Shown here: positions 28,121 to 40,829 of the stretch, piece by piece
Numbering within the stretch: the stretch's first letter is position 1
Layout: each line of letters begins with the position of its first letter
NCBI RefSeq assembly: GCF_026627925.1
Contig: NZ_JAPNLE010000009.1
Span: 1,674,001 to 1,738,000 of the forward strand
Reading direction: 5' to 3'
Origin: Cupriavidus sp. D39
GTDB lineage: Bacteria > Pseudomonadota > Gammaproteobacteria > Burkholderiales > Burkholderiaceae
DNA: 64,000 nucleotides
Made by a program: the position numbers and the translations under genes
Notes under the pieces: generated by a model
What the model was told of the DNA's origin: nothing
Databases searched by the model: none
Seen by the model: only the letters and a program-made list of their open reading frames with translations

Positions 28121-29308
28121 TCAGTCCGGCACGAAGCCGTAGAGGTTGCCGTCGCGCGTCTGCACCACCAGGGACGCACCCGCCACCACCGGCGCAGCGG
28201 TAATCTCGCTGCCATCGGTCTTCATGCGGGCCACGAACTGGCCGTCGTCGCGAGAGAGGAAGTGTACATTGCCTTCGAAGTCGCCCATGACAACCGAGCG
28301 TCCCAGCGCCAGCGGCGCGCCCAGGCGACGATACAGGAGCTGATCGTTCTTCCAGCGCTCCGTGCCGTTCTGGCGGTCGAAAGCATGCACCACCGAGCGC
28401 TCGTCGCTGGCGTACAGCGAGCCGTCATCCTGCGCGGGGCCGGTCGGCGACGAGAATTCCTTGCCCCATTGCGGCTGGCCATTGGCCAGTTCCAGGCAAG
28501 CCACGCGGCCCTGGAACGTGGTGGCACAGACCTGGCGCCCGTCGACCATGGGCTGGCCCGTGACGTCGTTGAGCCGCTCGATCTCGGATACGCCCTTGGG
28601 ATAGGACACCGTGCTTTCCCAGCGCAGCACGCCGTTGCCGGGAGCCAGCACGCCCAGCTTGCCGCCGGGGAAGCCCATCACGATGCCGTCGCCGGCAAAC
28701 ACCATGCCCATCGACGCGCGCAGGTTGAGCGGGGTCTGCGAGCGCTGATAGATCCAGCGGCGCTCGCCGGTCTGCGCGTCCAGGCCAAGCACGCGGGTGT
28801 CGGTCGTGCGCACGATCACCAAGCCGTTGCCGACCAGCGGCGCGGAAAGGACCTCGCCATTGACCTGCTTCTTCCAGATCTGCTTGCCGCTGGCGTCAAA
28901 GGCGAACACCGCGCCCTTCTCGCCCGCCACCGCCGTGACGCTGCCATCGCTGCCGGGGCCGGAGGTCAGGTCCGTGTCGGTCTTGGCCTCCCACAACGTG
29001 CGTCCGGTGCCGCCATCGAACGCCATCACCTTGCCGCCGTTCGAGGAGGCATATACGGTGCTGCCGGACACCGCCGGCTGCAGCGAGTACGGGCCGCTCT
29101 TGCCGACGCTGGCCTTCCAGGCCTGGCGCACCGACAGCGTCTGGGTGATCGGCTTGAGTTCGACCGGCGTGCGCTTGTCAGCCTTGCTGAACAGCGAGCA
29201 GCCGCCAAGGCTGGCGAGGCTGGCCGCACAAGCGGCGGCCACCACCAGGCCGCGGACGAAATTGCCGTGTTGCTGGTTCTGGGCCGTGCCGGAAAACAAT
29301 GACTTCAT
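28121..29308 (-). CDS. bamB: Outer membrane assembly lipoprotein BamB
   Basis: 395 residues. The lipoprotein signal ends with the lipobox LGGC near residue 37. An eight-bladed PQQ-type propeller follows with repeats such as [19 protein letters not shown] and [12 protein letters not shown]. BamB is an accessory part of the BAM complex that folds beta-barrels into the outer membrane. The start at 29308 ([10 protein letters not shown]) is chosen because it gives a normal lipoprotein signal. The gene order hisS-yfgM-bamB-der is widely conserved. Confidence 0.95.
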   Translation of the reverse strand: MKSLFSGTAQNQQHGNFVRGLVVAAACAASLASLGGCSLFSKADKRTPVELKPITQTLSVRQAWKASVGKSGPYSLQPAVSGSTVYASSNGGKVMAFDGGTGRTLWEAKTDTDLTSGPGSDGSVTAVAGEKGAVFAFDASGKQIWKKQVNGEVLSAPLVGNGLVIVRTTDTRVLGLDAQTGERRWIYQRSQTPLNLRASMGMVFAGDGIVMGFPGGKLGVLAPGNGVLRWESTVSYPKGVSEIERLNDVTGQPMVDGRQVCATTFQGRVACLELANGQPQWGKEFSSPTGPAQDDGSLYASDERSVVHAFDRQNGTERWKNDQLLYRRLGAPLALGRSVVMGDFEGNVHFLSRDDGQFVARMKTDGSEITAAPVVAGASLVVQTRDGNLYGFVPD

Positions 29309-29412
29309 GAGGTTCCGATCCTGATTTAAGTTGAGGCGCAAGGGTGCGGGCATGCGGGGCATGCATGGCATGCGAATCCCGCGAGCCTGTCGGCGAGCCG
29401 GGCCAACCGCCT

Positions 29413-30045
29413 TCAGGCGGTGCCCAGCGCGTCAAGCTTGAACTGAATGATCTGGCGCATGGCGGCATCGTTGGCGCTCAGCTTGTCGAGCGCCTTCTGG
29501 TACGCCGAGCGGGCTTCCGCGCGCTTGTCCTGGGCAGCCAGCAGATCGCCGCGGCGGTCCGCATACAGCGCCACGAATGGTGCCGGCGGCTCGTCCTTGA
29601 GCAGTGCCAGGCCCTGGTCGTAGGCCTTCTCGTCAAGCAGCACGCCAGCCAGGCGCACGCGCGCGAGGTGAGCATACTCGCCATCGCCATGGTCGATCGC
29701 CCATTGCAGCTGGGCCTTCGTGGCGGCCAGGTCGCCTGCATCGTACAGCACCTTGGCCGACACCAGCGCGGTCATGGGGCCATAGGCGGTCTTGCCGAAT
29801 TTTTCCTCGAGGTCGCCGGCAGCGCGCTTGACCCGCTCGACATCGCCGCTCTCGGCGGCCTTGACGACCTGCTCGTACAGCAGCGCCGCTTCTCCGGCCT
29901 GCTCGCGTTGCCAGTAGTTCCAGCCACTCCAGGCAGCGAAAGCCAGCAAGCCGGCGATCAGGGCCCAGGTCACGGTATTGCCGTACTGGCGCCACCAGGC
30001 CTTGAGGCTCTCAAGCTGTTCCTGTTCTTCTAGATCGTAAGCCAT
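29413..30045 (-). CDS. yfgM: YfgM/AncA-like tetratricopeptide membrane protein
   Basis: 210 residues. A short cytoplasmic N-terminus ([17 protein letters not shown]) leads to one membrane segment ([17 protein letters not shown], about residues 26-43) and TPR-like helices in the periplasm. In E. coli YfgM links the SecYEG translocon to periplasmic chaperones. The ATG at 30045 gives the conserved N-terminus. It lies between hisS and bamB. Confidence 0.93.
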   Translation of the reverse strand: MAYDLEEQEQLESLKAWWRQYGNTVTWALIAGLLAFAAWSGWNYWQREQAGEAALLYEQVVKAAESGDVERVKRAAGDLEEKFGKTAYGPMTALVSAKVLYDAGDLAATKAQLQWAIDHGDGEYAHLARVRLAGVLLDEKAYDQGLALLKDEPPAPFVALYADRRGDLLAAQDKRAEARSAYQKALDKLSANDAAMRQIIQFKLDALGTA

Positions 30046-30142
30046 GTCGAGGGATCCACCCGCGTTTGTTTGTATGAAGGACCGCGCTCGCGCGGCCCCT
30101 GGTTCCGATGCTGCCTGCTTACCTGCCTGCTTACCTGCCCGC

Positions 30143-31531
30143 TTATTCGCTGGCGCCAACCATGGCGTCGATGATGTGGTCGACCAGCTTCTCAGCCGCC
30201 ACCGTCACCTGCGCGCCATCGCCTTCGGCCTGGGCGCCCTGGCGCAGGTCCTTGACCTGTGCCGTGCCCGCCACTACCTCATCCTCGCCAATGATAACGG
30301 CATAGGCCGCACCGCTACCGTCGGCGCGCTTCATCTGCGACTTGAAGCTGCCGCTCTTGCCGTCGGGCGTGGCATGCAGCAGCACGTCGAGGCCGGCATC
30401 GCGCAGGCGCTCGGCGATGATCATGGCCTGCTGGCCAGCCGCTTCGCCCTGGTGGACGAGGTACACATCGGCGCCTTCCGCCTGCGGCACGAGCTTTTCC
30501 TCGCGCAGCAGTTCGATGATGCGCTCGATGCCCATCGCCCAGCCGCAAGCCGGTGCCGCCCTGCCGCCCATCTGCGCGATCAGCGGATCGTAGCGGCCGC
30601 CGCCGGCGATGGTGCCCTGCGCGCCGAGCTTGTCGGTGATCCACTCGAACACGGTCAGGTTGTAGTAGTCCAGCCCGCGCACCAGGCGCGGATTGATCTT
30701 GAACGGGATGTTGTTGGCCTTGAGCAGGCGCTGCACGCCGTCGAAGTGGCCCAGCGATTCCTCGCCCAGGAAATCGATCAGCTTGGGTGCATTGCTTGCC
30801 ATTTCCTGCAGCGCCGGATTCTTGGTATCCAGCACGCGCAGCGGGTTGGTGTACAGGCGGCGCTTGCTGTCTTCGTCAAGAATGTCCTGGAAGCCTTCCA
30901 GGTACTTGATCAGTTCTTCGCGGTGCGCGGCGCGCTCATGCGCCTGGCCCAGCGAATTGAGCTCGAGGCGCACGCCGACCAGGCCCAGGTCATCCCACAG
31001 GCGCTGGCACATCATGATGATCTCGGCGTCCACGTCTGGACCGGCAAAGCCGAGGGCCTCGGCGCCAAGCTGGTGGAACTGGCGATAACGCCCGCGCTGG
31101 GGACGCTCGTGGCGGAACATCGGGCCGGTGTACCACAGGCGCTTGGGGCCGTCGTACAGCAGGTTGTGCTCGATGGTGGCGCGCACCGCGGCCGCCGTGC
31201 CCTCGGGGCGCAGCGTCAGTTGCTCGCCGTTGAGCGCATCGGTGAAGGAATACATTTCCTTCTCGACGATGTCGGTGACCTCGCCGATGCCGCGCACGAA
31301 CAGCTGCGTGTGCTCAACGATGGGCGTGCGCAGCTGCTGGTAGCCATAGGCGCGCAGCATCGCGCGCGCGGCGTTCTCGAAATGCTCCCACAGCGGCGCG
31401 TCGGCGGGCAGCATGTCGTTCATGCCCTTGACGCCCTGCAGTGCCTTGGGCAACTTGATCTTGCTGTCGGCCTTGCTATTGTCGGCCTTGGCGCCGTCGC
31501 TGGCGACCACCGGATTCACGGGTTGATTCAT
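30143..31531 (-). CDS. hisS: Histidyl-tRNA synthetase
   Basis: 462 residues. Class II synthetase: motif 2 region [20 protein letters not shown], histidine-binding [13 protein letters not shown] and [15 protein letters not shown], then the anticodon-binding domain. It charges tRNA-His. A Lys/Ala/Ser-rich N-terminal extension of about 27 residues precedes the usual [16 protein letters not shown] start. It is 39 bp downstream of ispG. Confidence 0.97.
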   Translation of the reverse strand: MNQPVNPVVASDGAKADNSKADSKIKLPKALQGVKGMNDMLPADAPLWEHFENAARAMLRAYGYQQLRTPIVEHTQLFVRGIGEVTDIVEKEMYSFTDALNGEQLTLRPEGTAAAVRATIEHNLLYDGPKRLWYTGPMFRHERPQRGRYRQFHQLGAEALGFAGPDVDAEIIMMCQRLWDDLGLVGVRLELNSLGQAHERAAHREELIKYLEGFQDILDEDSKRRLYTNPLRVLDTKNPALQEMASNAPKLIDFLGEESLGHFDGVQRLLKANNIPFKINPRLVRGLDYYNLTVFEWITDKLGAQGTIAGGGRYDPLIAQMGGRAAPACGWAMGIERIIELLREEKLVPQAEGADVYLVHQGEAAGQQAMIIAERLRDAGLDVLLHATPDGKSGSFKSQMKRADGSGAAYAVIIGEDEVVAGTAQVKDLRQGAQAEGDGAQVTVAAEKLVDHIIDAMVGASE

Positions 31532-31570
31532 CTTTTCTTGTCTTTCCCTGCAGCGCCTGGCCCTGTCGGC

Positions 31571-32863
<1,293 letters not shown>

Positions 32864-32913
32864 AGCATTACCACCTTGCAATGCGGCGTTGCGCATGGCT
32901 GGAGAAACGATGT

Positions 32914-33908
32914 TCAGGGCAGCGTCAGGCGCGCCACATTATTGCGGTTGGCCGCCTGCAGGTCGACCGGCGTGCCGCTGCGCGTCAGCGACTCGACGCC
33001 CTTGACGTTGCCGATCACGATTTTGTACGGCGGCGTACCGCCGCCACTGAGATCCTGGCCGGCGCGCGCGGTACCGCCGAGCACAACCTTGCCGCTACGG
33101 TCGCGGATCTCATACCAGGTGTCCGAGGCGAAACGGATGCGCAGCTCGCCCGCGCCAGCTGCTGCTGCGGGCGCAGGCACTGCCGCCGAAGCGGCTACCG
33201 CGGGCACGGCGGCTGGAGCCGGCGCTGCCGAAGGTGCAGGTGCCGCCGAAGGTGCCGGCGCCACCGCCACCGGGCCGCTGGCAGGCAGCGACTCGGACGG
33301 CGCGGGGGCGTCGGACGCGGCCATCACGGGCGGCAGCGCGGCCGTGACGGTTCCGGGCTCGCTGCCTTGCACCGTGGCTTGCGCCGCCGGGGGCGCCGTG
33401 AGGGTTTCCTTGCGCGCCTCGATCCATTGCTTGAAGTGGTCCAGCCCGAACAGCACCCCGCCGCCGATGACGGCGACCACCAGGGCCAGCCAGATCCACC
33501 GGCCGCCCGAGCCACCGGAGCCAAAGCGGTTACGGTCGTCGAAACTCTCGTTCAAGCCGCCTTCGCGGCGCATGCCGATCTCCACCACCGGCACGGCCTG
33601 CGCGTGGAAACGCGCCAGCAAGGCATCGATGTCGATCTGGAGCATGCGCGCGTAGGCCCGCATCACTCCTTTGGCAAAGGTCACGTCTGGCAGCGCCGCG
33701 ACGTCGCCCTGCTCGATGGCGGCCAGCTTGTGCGAGGCGACCTTCAGCCGCGCGCTGACATCTTCCAGCGAGAAACGCTGATCCTTGCGCGCTTGCGCCA
33801 GGCGTTCGCCAATCTCGCGCGCCACCGCCTCGCGCCCGGCATCCGCGGGGGTACCCCCGCATGACCCGTCGCTGCAGTCTGGCCTTCGGCGCGCTCGTGC
33901 TCACTCAT
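32914..33908 (-). CDS. rodZ: Cell-shape protein RodZ (helix-turn-helix membrane protein), one base missing near the start
   Basis: About 331 residues after correction. The cytoplasmic helix-turn-helix ([20 protein letters not shown]) is followed by one membrane segment ([19 protein letters not shown]), a Pro/Ala-rich linker with [15 protein letters not shown], and a periplasmic DUF4115 domain. RodZ links MreB to the cell wall machinery. A CCCCC run at 33854-33858 needs one more base. Then the ATG at 33908, with AAGGAG 6 bases upstream, reads MSEHERAEG through to [12 protein letters not shown]. Otherwise only an internal GTG at 33825 is available. It overlaps the pilW stop by 8 bases. Confidence 0.88.
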
Positions 33909-34680
33909 CCCATGCTCCTTGTTCGTATGCGGTCAACTCACGCGAATCGGGGAAACGGCTGCGCAACTGTGCCACCAGGGCATTCTGCGCGGCTACGTCA
34001 CCCTGACGGCGGGCAATGCGCGCACCCAGCCAGAGGGATTGCGCGCTGACGAAATTGCTGCTGTTGATGCGGCCGACATACTGCTGGGCCCGCTGGTAGT
34101 CCCCGCGCTGGTAATACAGCAGCGCCAGGTTGTTGTTGGCTACCGGGTTGTTGCGATCGAAGCGCAGCGCGCCAAACAAGCTCTTCTCGGCTGCCTCGCT
34201 GTTGCCATTGCGCAGCTGGCAGGCGCCAAGGCTGGTCAGCGCCTTGCCGGGCCCGCTTGCCGAAGGCGCGTTGACCGCGCGCTCCAGGTAAGGCACGGCC
34301 TCGGCATAGCGCCCGTTCACGCACAGGAACCAGCCGTAGTTGTTCAGCACGTCGCCATCGTCGGCACGCATGGCCAGCGCGCTACGGAAGCTCTCTTCAG
34401 CCAGCGCGCGCTCGTTCATGTTCATGTAGACCAGCGCGCGGATATGGTACGCGTCGACCAGCGTCGGGTCGATCGCGATGGCTTGCTTGGCCTCGTCCAG
34501 CGCGACGTTGTACTGCCCGGCTTCAAGGTAGCTGGTAGCCAGTTGGAGGCGGATAGTGGCACGCCGGCTCAGCTCGGTCTGGTCGGACGCGGTCTGCAAT
34601 TCGGGCTTGACCGGCGGCGGCAGCTGGCACGCGGCCAGCAGCACCAGCCCCATCAGGACCGCGACTATCAGACGGGTCAT
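33901..34680 (-). CDS. pilW: Type IV pilus biogenesis lipoprotein PilW/PilF
   Basis: 259 residues. The lipobox LLAAC ends the signal at Cys18. About six TPR repeats follow, e.g. [20 protein letters not shown] and [20 protein letters not shown]. PilF/PilW is the outer membrane pilotin that helps PilQ secretin assemble. It overlaps rlmN by 4 bases and rodZ by 8, so the three are translationally linked. Confidence 0.92.
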   Translation of the reverse strand: MTRLIVAVLMGLVLLAACQLPPPVKPELQTASDQTELSRRATIRLQLATSYLEAGQYNVALDEAKQAIAIDPTLVDAYHIRALVYMNMNERALAEESFRSALAMRADDGDVLNNYGWFLCVNGRYAEAVPYLERAVNAPSASGPGKALTSLGACQLRNGNSEAAEKSLFGALRFDRNNPVANNNLALLYYQRGDYQRAQQYVGRINSSNFVSAQSLWLGARIARRQGDVAAQNALVAQLRSRFPDSRELTAYEQGAWDE

Positions 34681-35831
34681 GCAGGCCGGGCCTCTTGCGG
34701 CTGGCCGGCCGCGGGCGCCGCCACGATCGGCGTGATCTTGCCGAACTTGCCACGCTGGGCCAGGCGGGTACGGTCCTTGACCTCGCCCGCGAGCTGGCCG
34801 CAGGCCGCGTCGATATCGTCGCCGCGCGTCTTGCGGATGGTGGTGACGATGCCGGCGTCCATCAGGACCTGGGCGAAGCGGCGGATCTGCTCGTTGTTCG
34901 AGCGCTTGAGCCCCGATTCAGGGAAGGGGTTGAACGGGATCAGGTTGAACTTGCAAGGCACGTCGGCCACAAGCTTCAGCAGTTCCCGGGCATGCTCGAC
35001 GCCGTCATTGACGCCATCCAGCATGCAGTATTCGAAGGTGATGAAATCGCGCGGGGCAAATTCCAGGTAGCGGCGGCAAGCCGCCATCAGCTCGGCGAGC
35101 GGGTACTTCTTGTTGAGCGGCACCAGCATGTCGCGCAACGGATCGTTGGACGCGTGCAGCGATACCGCCAGCGCCACGGGCAAATCCTTGGCCAGTCGGT
35201 CCATCATCGGCACCACGCCGGAGGTGGACAGCGTCACGCGCCGGCGCGACAGCCCGTAGGCATGGTCGTCCAGCATCAGGCGCATGGCCGGCACAACCTG
35301 GTCATAGTTGAGCAGCGGCTCGCCCATGCCCATCATCACCACGTTGGAGATGACGCGGTCGTCCTTGGCGCCACGGCCCAGTTGGGCACGCATGGCAAAC
35401 TCGGCCATCCACAACTGGCCGATGATCTCGCCAGTAGTCAGGTTGCGCGAGAAGCCTTGCTTGCCGGTCGAGCAGAACCGGCAATTGACGGCGCACCCCG
35501 CCTGCGAAGACACGCACAGCGTGCCGCGCGTCTCCTCGGGGATGTACACCGTCTCCACCGCATCGCCGGCGCCAACGTCCAGCAGCCACTTGCGCGTGCC
35601 GTCGGCCGACAGGTTGTCGGTGATGACGGCAGGCGAGCGGATCTCGGCGCGCGTGGCGAGCTTTTCGCGCAGCGACTTGGCGAGATCCGACATGGCATCG
35701 AAACGGCTGGCGCCGAACTGGTGAATCCAGCGCTGCAACTGCCGCGCACGAAACGGCTTCTCGCCGAGCTCTCCGCAATAGGCGGTAAGCGCGTCCGCAT
35801 CCAGGTCGAGCAGGTTGACGAGAGTGTTCAT
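34677..35831 (-). CDS. rlmN: Dual-specificity 23S rRNA/tRNA methyltransferase RlmN (radical SAM)
   Basis: 384 residues. The radical SAM cluster motif is CAVNCRFCS (CxxxCxxC). [12 protein letters not shown] and [13 protein letters not shown] are typical, and the methyl-carrying cysteine lies in CGQLAGE near the C-terminus. It methylates C2 of A2503 in 23S rRNA and A37 of some tRNAs. Located between ndk and pilW as in other proteobacteria. Confidence 0.97.
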   Translation of the reverse strand: MNTLVNLLDLDADALTAYCGELGEKPFRARQLQRWIHQFGASRFDAMSDLAKSLREKLATRAEIRSPAVITDNLSADGTRKWLLDVGAGDAVETVYIPEETRGTLCVSSQAGCAVNCRFCSTGKQGFSRNLTTGEIIGQLWMAEFAMRAQLGRGAKDDRVISNVVMMGMGEPLLNYDQVVPAMRLMLDDHAYGLSRRRVTLSTSGVVPMMDRLAKDLPVALAVSLHASNDPLRDMLVPLNKKYPLAELMAACRRYLEFAPRDFITFEYCMLDGVNDGVEHARELLKLVADVPCKFNLIPFNPFPESGLKRSNNEQIRRFAQVLMDAGIVTTIRKTRGDDIDAACGQLAGEVKDRTRLAQRGKFGKITPIVAAPAAGQPQEARPA

Positions 35832-35884
35832 GACGGCAGTATCAACTTCAATAGCAGTCTAGTCTTGTGGAATAGACCAGACAA

Positions 35885-36310
35885 TCAGCGGCTGTAAACG
35901 TTCATGCCGGGGAAGAAGAAAGCGATTTCGACGGCAGCGGTTTCTGCTGCGTCCGAGCCGTGAACAGCGTTGGCGTCGATGCTGTCAGCGAAGTCCGCAC
36001 GGATCGTGCCGGCTTCAGCCTTCTTCGGGTCGGTTGCGCCCATCAGGTCGCGGTGCTTGGCAATGGCGTTTTCGCCTTCCAGGGCCTGGATGATGACCGG
36101 GCCGGAAACCATGAAGTCCACCAGGTCCTTGAAGAACGGGCGGGCAGCGTGCACTGCGTAGAATTGCTCGGCTTCGCCGCGCGACAGGTGAACCATCTTG
36201 GCAGCCACGATCTTCAGGCCGGCGGCCTCGAAACGAGCGTAAATCTGGCCGATGACATTCTTTGCCACGGCATCCGGCTTGATAATCGACAGGGTGCGTT
36301 CGATCGCCAT
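35885..36310 (-). CDS. ndk: Nucleoside diphosphate kinase
   Basis: 141 residues. The phosphorylated histidine is His117 in NAVHGSD, and the N-terminal [12 protein letters not shown] is invariant. It transfers phosphate between nucleoside triphosphates and diphosphates. TGGAG lies just upstream of the ATG. It is the first gene of the long minus-strand block, with a promoter upstream. Confidence 0.98.
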   Translation of the reverse strand: MAIERTLSIIKPDAVAKNVIGQIYARFEAAGLKIVAAKMVHLSRGEAEQFYAVHAARPFFKDLVDFMVSGPVIIQALEGENAIAKHRDLMGATDPKKAEAGTIRADFADSIDANAVHGSDAAETAAVEIAFFFPGMNVYSR

Positions 36311-36355
36311 AAAAACTCCAAAAAATGAAGGGGTTACAATTCAAGTAAACGTGCA

Positions 36356-36384
36356 ATTCTAGCACGAGACGGTTATGGTTTCGA
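36356..36384 (-). promoter_or_regulatory. Promoter of ndk
   Basis: On the minus strand TCGAAA (36384-36379), 17 bp, TAGAAT (36361-36356), about 45 bases before the ndk start codon. Confidence 0.55.
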
Positions 36385-36642
36385 GAAGGCCCATGACCGC
36401 TGGTTCCCCGGAGCCAGCCAAGGCACAACACGCACCGAAAAGAGTCCAAAGAAGCACTTTAGATAGCGGGCCATGTGCAGGGAACGCATGAGGCCGGTTG
36501 CGATCAAATCATCACCGTCAGCGCGGGTTTTGCGAAAAAAGTGGCCGACCCAACCCTTGCAATTCCCTTACTGCGATGCCACATTGGCGTTGTGCCCGCC
36601 TGGGTTACCCCGGCGCCTCACCGTTTTGAGACAGGAGTCACC

Positions 36643-37344
36643 ATGGATAACAAGCTGAACACATACAGTTTCGGCAGCGGCACCGCGACGAGCGACGTCG
36701 TGGTGCGCAATCGGGTCATGCGCAACACCTACTGGTTGCTTGCGATTTCGATGATTCCCACCGTCATCGGTGCGTGGATCGGCGTCACCACGGGCTTCAG
36801 CCTGATGAAAGGCAGCCCCGGCCTGTCGATGATCCTGTTCCTGGGCATCGCGTTCGGCTTCTTCTATGCCATCGAGAAGACCAAGAACAGCAGCATGGGC
36901 GTGGTCCTGCTGCTGGCCTTCACCTTCTTCATGGGCCTGATGCTGTCGCGCCTGATCGGGTCGGTGCTGCAGTTCTCCAATGGTCCGGCACTGATCATGT
37001 ATGCCTTTGGCGGCACAGCGGCGGTGTTCGGCGCCATGGCCACCATCGCTACCGTCAGCAAGCGCGACTTCTCCGGACTGAGCAAATTCCTGTTCGTCGG
37101 CGTGATCCTGCTGATCCTGGCCAGCGTCGCCAACATCTGGCTGCAACTGCCGTCGCTGATGATCACGGTTTCGGTGATCGCCATCGGCATCTTCTCCGCC
37201 TACATCCTGTTTGACGTGCAGCGCGTGCTGAACGGCGGCGAGACCAACTACATCACGGCAACGCTGGCGATCTACCTGGACGTGTACAACGTCTTCGCCA
37301 ACCTGCTGGCGCTGCTGGGTATCTTCGGCGGCAACCGCGACTAA
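36643..37344 (+). CDS. Bax inhibitor-1/YccA family membrane protein
   Basis: 233 residues with seven predicted membrane helices, starting at residue 29 (YWLLAISMIPTVIGAWIGV). The UPF0005 pattern GILSAYILFDVQ appears here as GIFSAYILFDVQ, and the conserved C-terminal DVYNVFANLLALLGI is present. E. coli YccA interacts with FtsH, and other homologues are pH-sensitive calcium leak channels. The function here is not known. AGGAG precedes the ATG at 36643 by 5 bases. It is a single gene ended by a strong terminator. Confidence 0.92.
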   Translation: MDNKLNTYSFGSGTATSDVVVRNRVMRNTYWLLAISMIPTVIGAWIGVTTGFSLMKGSPGLSMILFLGIAFGFFYAIEKTKNSSMGVVLLLAFTFFMGLMLSRLIGSVLQFSNGPALIMYAFGGTAAVFGAMATIATVSKRDFSGLSKFLFVGVILLILASVANIWLQLPSLMITVSVIAIGIFSAYILFDVQRVLNGGETNYITATLAIYLDVYNVFANLLALLGIFGGNRD

Positions 37345-37375
37345 GGCGGGCGGCCCGGCCGCCCTGCTCCAGACT

Positions 37376-37407
37376 AAAAAGGCCAGCGCATCCGTGCTGG
37401 CCTTTTT
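37376..37407. terminator. Bidirectional terminator between the BI-1 gene and rlmD
   Basis: AAAAAGGCCAGC, loop, GCTGGCCTTTTT: perfect stem with A/T tracts on both sides, serving convergent genes. Confidence 0.92.
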
Positions 37408-37446
37408 CATTGCCGCGACCGCTTGGCCGCGCCAACCCTGCGCCGC

Positions 37447-38883
37447 TCAGCCGCGGTCGAACACCGCGATCGATTCCACGTGCGAGGTGTGCGGGAACAT
37501 GTTGACCACGCCCGCGCCGGACAGGCGGTAGCCGGCCTCGTGCACCAGCAGGCCGGCATCGCGCGCCAGCGTGGCCGGGTTGCACGAGACATAGACGATG
37601 CGCTTGGGCAACATGTCGCTGCCGGCCTGGGCCAGCTCGCCCAGCGCCTTGCTGACCGCCAGCGCGCCTTCGCGCGGCGGGTCGATCAGCCAGCGGTCGA
37701 AACGGCCCAGCGCGGCGATGTCCTCGGAGCCCACCTCGAAGAGGTTGCGGCAGGCGAACTCGGTCTTGTGGTCCAGCCCGTTGATGGCCGCATTGGCCAG
37801 TGCCCGGGTGGTCAGGACCTCGCTGCCTTCGATGCCCATCACCGAGCGGCCGCGCGTGGCCAGCGGCAGCGTGAAATTGCCGATGCCGCAGAACAGGTCG
37901 AGCAGCCGGTCATCCGGCTGCGCGTCCAGCAGGCGAAGCGCGCGGCCGATCAACGCGCGGTTGATCTGGTGGTTGACCTGGGTAAAGTCGGTCGGCTTGA
38001 ACGGCATGCGGATGTTGAATTCCGGCAGCGTGTAGGCCAGCTCGCGGTCCAGCGGGTAGAACGGCACCACCGTGTCCGGGCCCTTGGGCTGGAGCCAGAA
38101 CTGCACGCCGTGCTGGTCGGCGAAGGCACGCAGCAGCGCCTCGTCGGCTTCGGTCAGCGGCATGAGGATGCGCAGCACCAGCACGGTCACATCCTGCCCC
38201 ACCGCCAGCTCGACCTGCGGCAGGCGGTCGCGGATCGACAAACCCGTGATCAGCCCCCGCAGCGGCACCAGCAGGGCCGATACATGCGGCGGCAGCACTT
38301 TGCAGCTCGCCATTTCGGCCACATAGCTGCTCTTTCGCTCATGGAAGCCGACCAGCGCCAAGCCCTTCTTCGCCACGTAGCGCACCGTCAGCCGCGCCCG
38401 GTAGCGATAACCCCAATCCGGGCCGGCGATCGGGCGGAACACCACGTCCGGGCGCAGCTTCGAAAGGTGCCAGAGATCGTCCTCCAGCACGCGTTGCTTG
38501 ATAGCCACTTGCGCGCGCGCATCCAGGTGCTGCATCGAACAACCGCCACATACGCCAAAGTACTCGCAGCCCGGCTTCACGCGCATCGACGAGGCTTTCT
38601 TGATCGCGCCCAGGTTTGCCTGCTCGAAACTGGCCTTGCGCTTGAAGCTGTTGTAGCTGACGGTCTCGCCCGGCAGCGCGCCCTCGACGAAAATCACCTT
38701 GCCTGGGCTGCCGTCCTCATTGACCAGCCGGCCAACGCCGCGCGCCTCCATGTCGAGGCTGTGGATCTGCACGACGGGCAGTTGCACGGGCGCAGGCTTG
38801 ACCGGCGCGGGCACGGCCGGAGAGACGGAAGCGCCACCTTCCGGCGCAGAATGGGCTTGCGAAAGAGTCACGGCTTGAGACAC
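37447..38883 (-). CDS. rlmD: 23S rRNA (uracil-1939-C5)-methyltransferase RlmD
   Basis: About 478 residues. A TRAM domain ([19 protein letters not shown]) is followed by a 4Fe-4S cysteine cluster ([14 protein letters not shown]) and a SAM-binding domain with [16 protein letters not shown]. The catalytic Cys lies in [13 protein letters not shown]. It methylates U1939 of 23S rRNA (E. coli numbering). The start is unsure: GTG at 38883 gives a modest low-complexity leader. No ATG fits well, and farther upstream sequence is not family-like. Confidence 0.93.
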   Translation of the reverse strand: MSQAVTLSQAHSAPEGGASVSPAVPAPVKPAPVQLPVVQIHSLDMEARGVGRLVNEDGSPGKVIFVEGALPGETVSYNSFKRKASFEQANLGAIKKASSMRVKPGCEYFGVCGGCSMQHLDARAQVAIKQRVLEDDLWHLSKLRPDVVFRPIAGPDWGYRYRARLTVRYVAKKGLALVGFHERKSSYVAEMASCKVLPPHVSALLVPLRGLITGLSIRDRLPQVELAVGQDVTVLVLRILMPLTEADEALLRAFADQHGVQFWLQPKGPDTVVPFYPLDRELAYTLPEFNIRMPFKPTDFTQVNHQINRALIGRALRLLDAQPDDRLLDLFCGIGNFTLPLATRGRSVMGIEGSEVLTTRALANAAINGLDHKTEFACRNLFEVGSEDIAALGRFDRWLIDPPREGALAVSKALGELAQAGSDMLPKRIVYVSCNPATLARDAGLLVHEAGYRLSGAGVVNMFPHTSHVESIAVFDRG

Positions 38884-39080
38884 CTGGGGAACCTGACGTA
38901 TTGTTTTGTGAGAGCGCGATTGTAGTCCAGACGCACAGCCGGGCGGCCCTACGGCGGGCCCGGCGGCACGAAGACCGGGACAAGCGCGCCAGATAAGCGC
39001 AACATGGGTGCAGCACGCGCGTGGCACTATGGGCACAGAACACCGGCACCACGCGCCGCGGCAACCGAGCAGGGGGCGAC

Positions 39081-39950
39081 ATGGAACTGATTTCCTGGAA
39101 TATCCAGTGGGGTCGTGGCGCCGACGGGCGCGTCGACCTGGCACGCACCGTCAGGACGCTGCACGCGATCGCCGATGCCGACGTGCTATGCCTGCAGGAG
39201 GTGACGCGCGGCTACTCCGACCTCGCAGGCGAGCCTGGCCCCGACCAAGTGGCCGAGCTGGCGGCGCTGTTGCCCGGCTACCGGATCCTCTATGCCCCAG
39301 CGGTGGACCGTTTCGCCGCCAACGGCGCGCCGCGCCAGTTCGGTAACCTCATCGCCACCCGCCTGCCCTTGTTCGAAGTATTCCGCCACGCCCTGCCCTG
39401 GCCGACCGATCCGACCGTCCCGTCGATGCCTCGCGTGGCGCTGGAAGCGACGGTGCTGACGGGAGACCGGCGCCTGCGCGTGATCTGCACCCATCTGGAG
39501 TATTACTCGACACATCAGCGCGCGGCCCAGACCGACGCGTTGCGCGCCTGGCACCGTGAGGCCTGCGAGCACGCCAGCCAGCCCGGCCTGCGCGAGACCG
39601 GCCCCGGCCCGTTCACGCCCGAAGCCCGGCCCGCTTCCGCCGTGCTGTGCGGTGATTTCAACGGCGCACCGGACGATATCGCTTACCTGCGCATGCTGGC
39701 GCCATACGACGGCTGCCACGAAACCGGCATCATCGGCTGGCACGACGCCTGGACGCATACCCACCCCGGCAAGCCCCATGCACCAACTTGCGGCTTGTAT
39801 GACAAGGACCAATGGCCGCAGGCACCGTTTGCCTGCGACTTCGCCTTCCTGACGGAAGACCTGCTGTCGCGCGTGCTGTGCTGCGAGGTGGATGGCGAAA
39901 CGCGGGCATCCGACCACCAGCCGATCTATCTGTCGCTGGCGGACGAATGA
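39081..39950 (+). CDS. Endonuclease/exonuclease/phosphatase family hydrolase
   Basis: 289 residues. The metal-dependent hydrolase fold is shown by SWNIQWG, LCLQEV (catalytic Glu near residue 39), [16 protein letters not shown] and the terminal SDHQPIYL. Members cleave DNA, RNA or phospholipid-type phosphodiesters, and the substrate cannot be told. No signal peptide is seen. The start ATG at 39081 follows AGGGGG. It sits between two genes on the opposite strand. Confidence 0.88.
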   Translation: MELISWNIQWGRGADGRVDLARTVRTLHAIADADVLCLQEVTRGYSDLAGEPGPDQVAELAALLPGYRILYAPAVDRFAANGAPRQFGNLIATRLPLFEVFRHALPWPTDPTVPSMPRVALEATVLTGDRRLRVICTHLEYYSTHQRAAQTDALRAWHREACEHASQPGLRETGPGPFTPEARPASAVLCGDFNGAPDDIAYLRMLAPYDGCHETGIIGWHDAWTHTHPGKPHAPTCGLYDKDQWPQAPFACDFAFLTEDLLSRVLCCEVDGETRASDHQPIYLSLADE

Positions 39951-39980
39951 GGGCCTGTCACGGGGCGCGCCGGGACGCGC

Positions 39981-40829
39981 TTAGATTTCCGGTTCTTCGT
40001 CGTCATCGCCGCCGGCATACACCGGCTTGATGCGGAAGGACTGGAGGTACTGGATCCACTGGGAGCCCGGCAACTCGGCGAGCGACTCTTGCACGAATTC
40101 GATTTCGGTATCGAACTGCTTCGGCGTGAGGCCGCCGCGCATCAGCTGGAAGCGGCAGTACACCAGGTAGGTGTTGACGACGTCGGTCTCGCAGTAGTCG
40201 CGGATCGCGGGCAGCTGGCCGTCCTGGTAGGCCTGCCAGACCTTGCTGCCGTCCATGCCCATCTTGCCGGGAAAGCCGCACAGCTTGGCCAGATCGTCCA
40301 GCGGTGCGCTGGCGCGGGGCTGGTACATCGCCAGCAGGTCCATCAGGTCCAGGTGCCGCATGTGGTAACGACTGATGTAGTTGTTCCACTTGAATTCGCG
40401 GCTATCGGACTCGCTGCCTTCGCCCATTTCCCAGTAGCGCGGCGCGACGATGCCATGCACCAGCCCGCGATAATGCAGCACAGGCAGGTCGAAGCCGCCG
40501 CCGTTCCACGACACCATCTGGGGCGAGTAGCGCGCCACCAGGTCATAGAACTTCTGGATCAGCACCGCCTCGCCGTCTTCCAGCGTGCCAAGCGAGCCCA
40601 CATGGAAGACCGGGGTGCCGTCGCGCTGGTTACGGCGCAGCACGCAGGAAATGGCCGCGATGCGCTGCAGGTAGTGTGGCAGGAAATCGGTGCCGTTTTT
40701 CTCGCGGCGGGCCGCGAAAGCATGTTCGGCGACCTCGGCATCGGTCATGGAATCGGGATGGTCGTGCAAACGACGCAAACCATCGACATCGGGAATCGTC
40801 TCGATGTCGAATACCAGCACAGGTGTCAT
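39981..40829 (-). CDS. Predicted 3'-5' exonuclease, PolB-like DEDDy type
   Basis: 282 residues. Exonuclease motif I is VFDIETIPD near residue 8, motif II lies in [13 protein letters not shown], and motif [16 protein letters not shown] gives the DEDDy tyrosine class. These stand-alone PolB-type exonuclease proteins are of unknown cellular role. It overlaps the rpoS stop by 4 bases, so it is translated from the same message and could be induced with the general stress response (inference). Confidence 0.9.
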   Translation of the reverse strand: MTPVLVFDIETIPDVDGLRRLHDHPDSMTDAEVAEHAFAARREKNGTDFLPHYLQRIAAISCVLRRNQRDGTPVFHVGSLGTLEDGEAVLIQKFYDLVARYSPQMVSWNGGGFDLPVLHYRGLVHGIVAPRYWEMGEGSESDSREFKWNNYISRYHMRHLDLMDLLAMYQPRASAPLDDLAKLCGFPGKMGMDGSKVWQAYQDGQLPAIRDYCETDVVNTYLVYCRFQLMRGGLTPKQFDTEIEFVQESLAELPGSQWIQYLQSFRIKPVYAGGDDDEEPEI

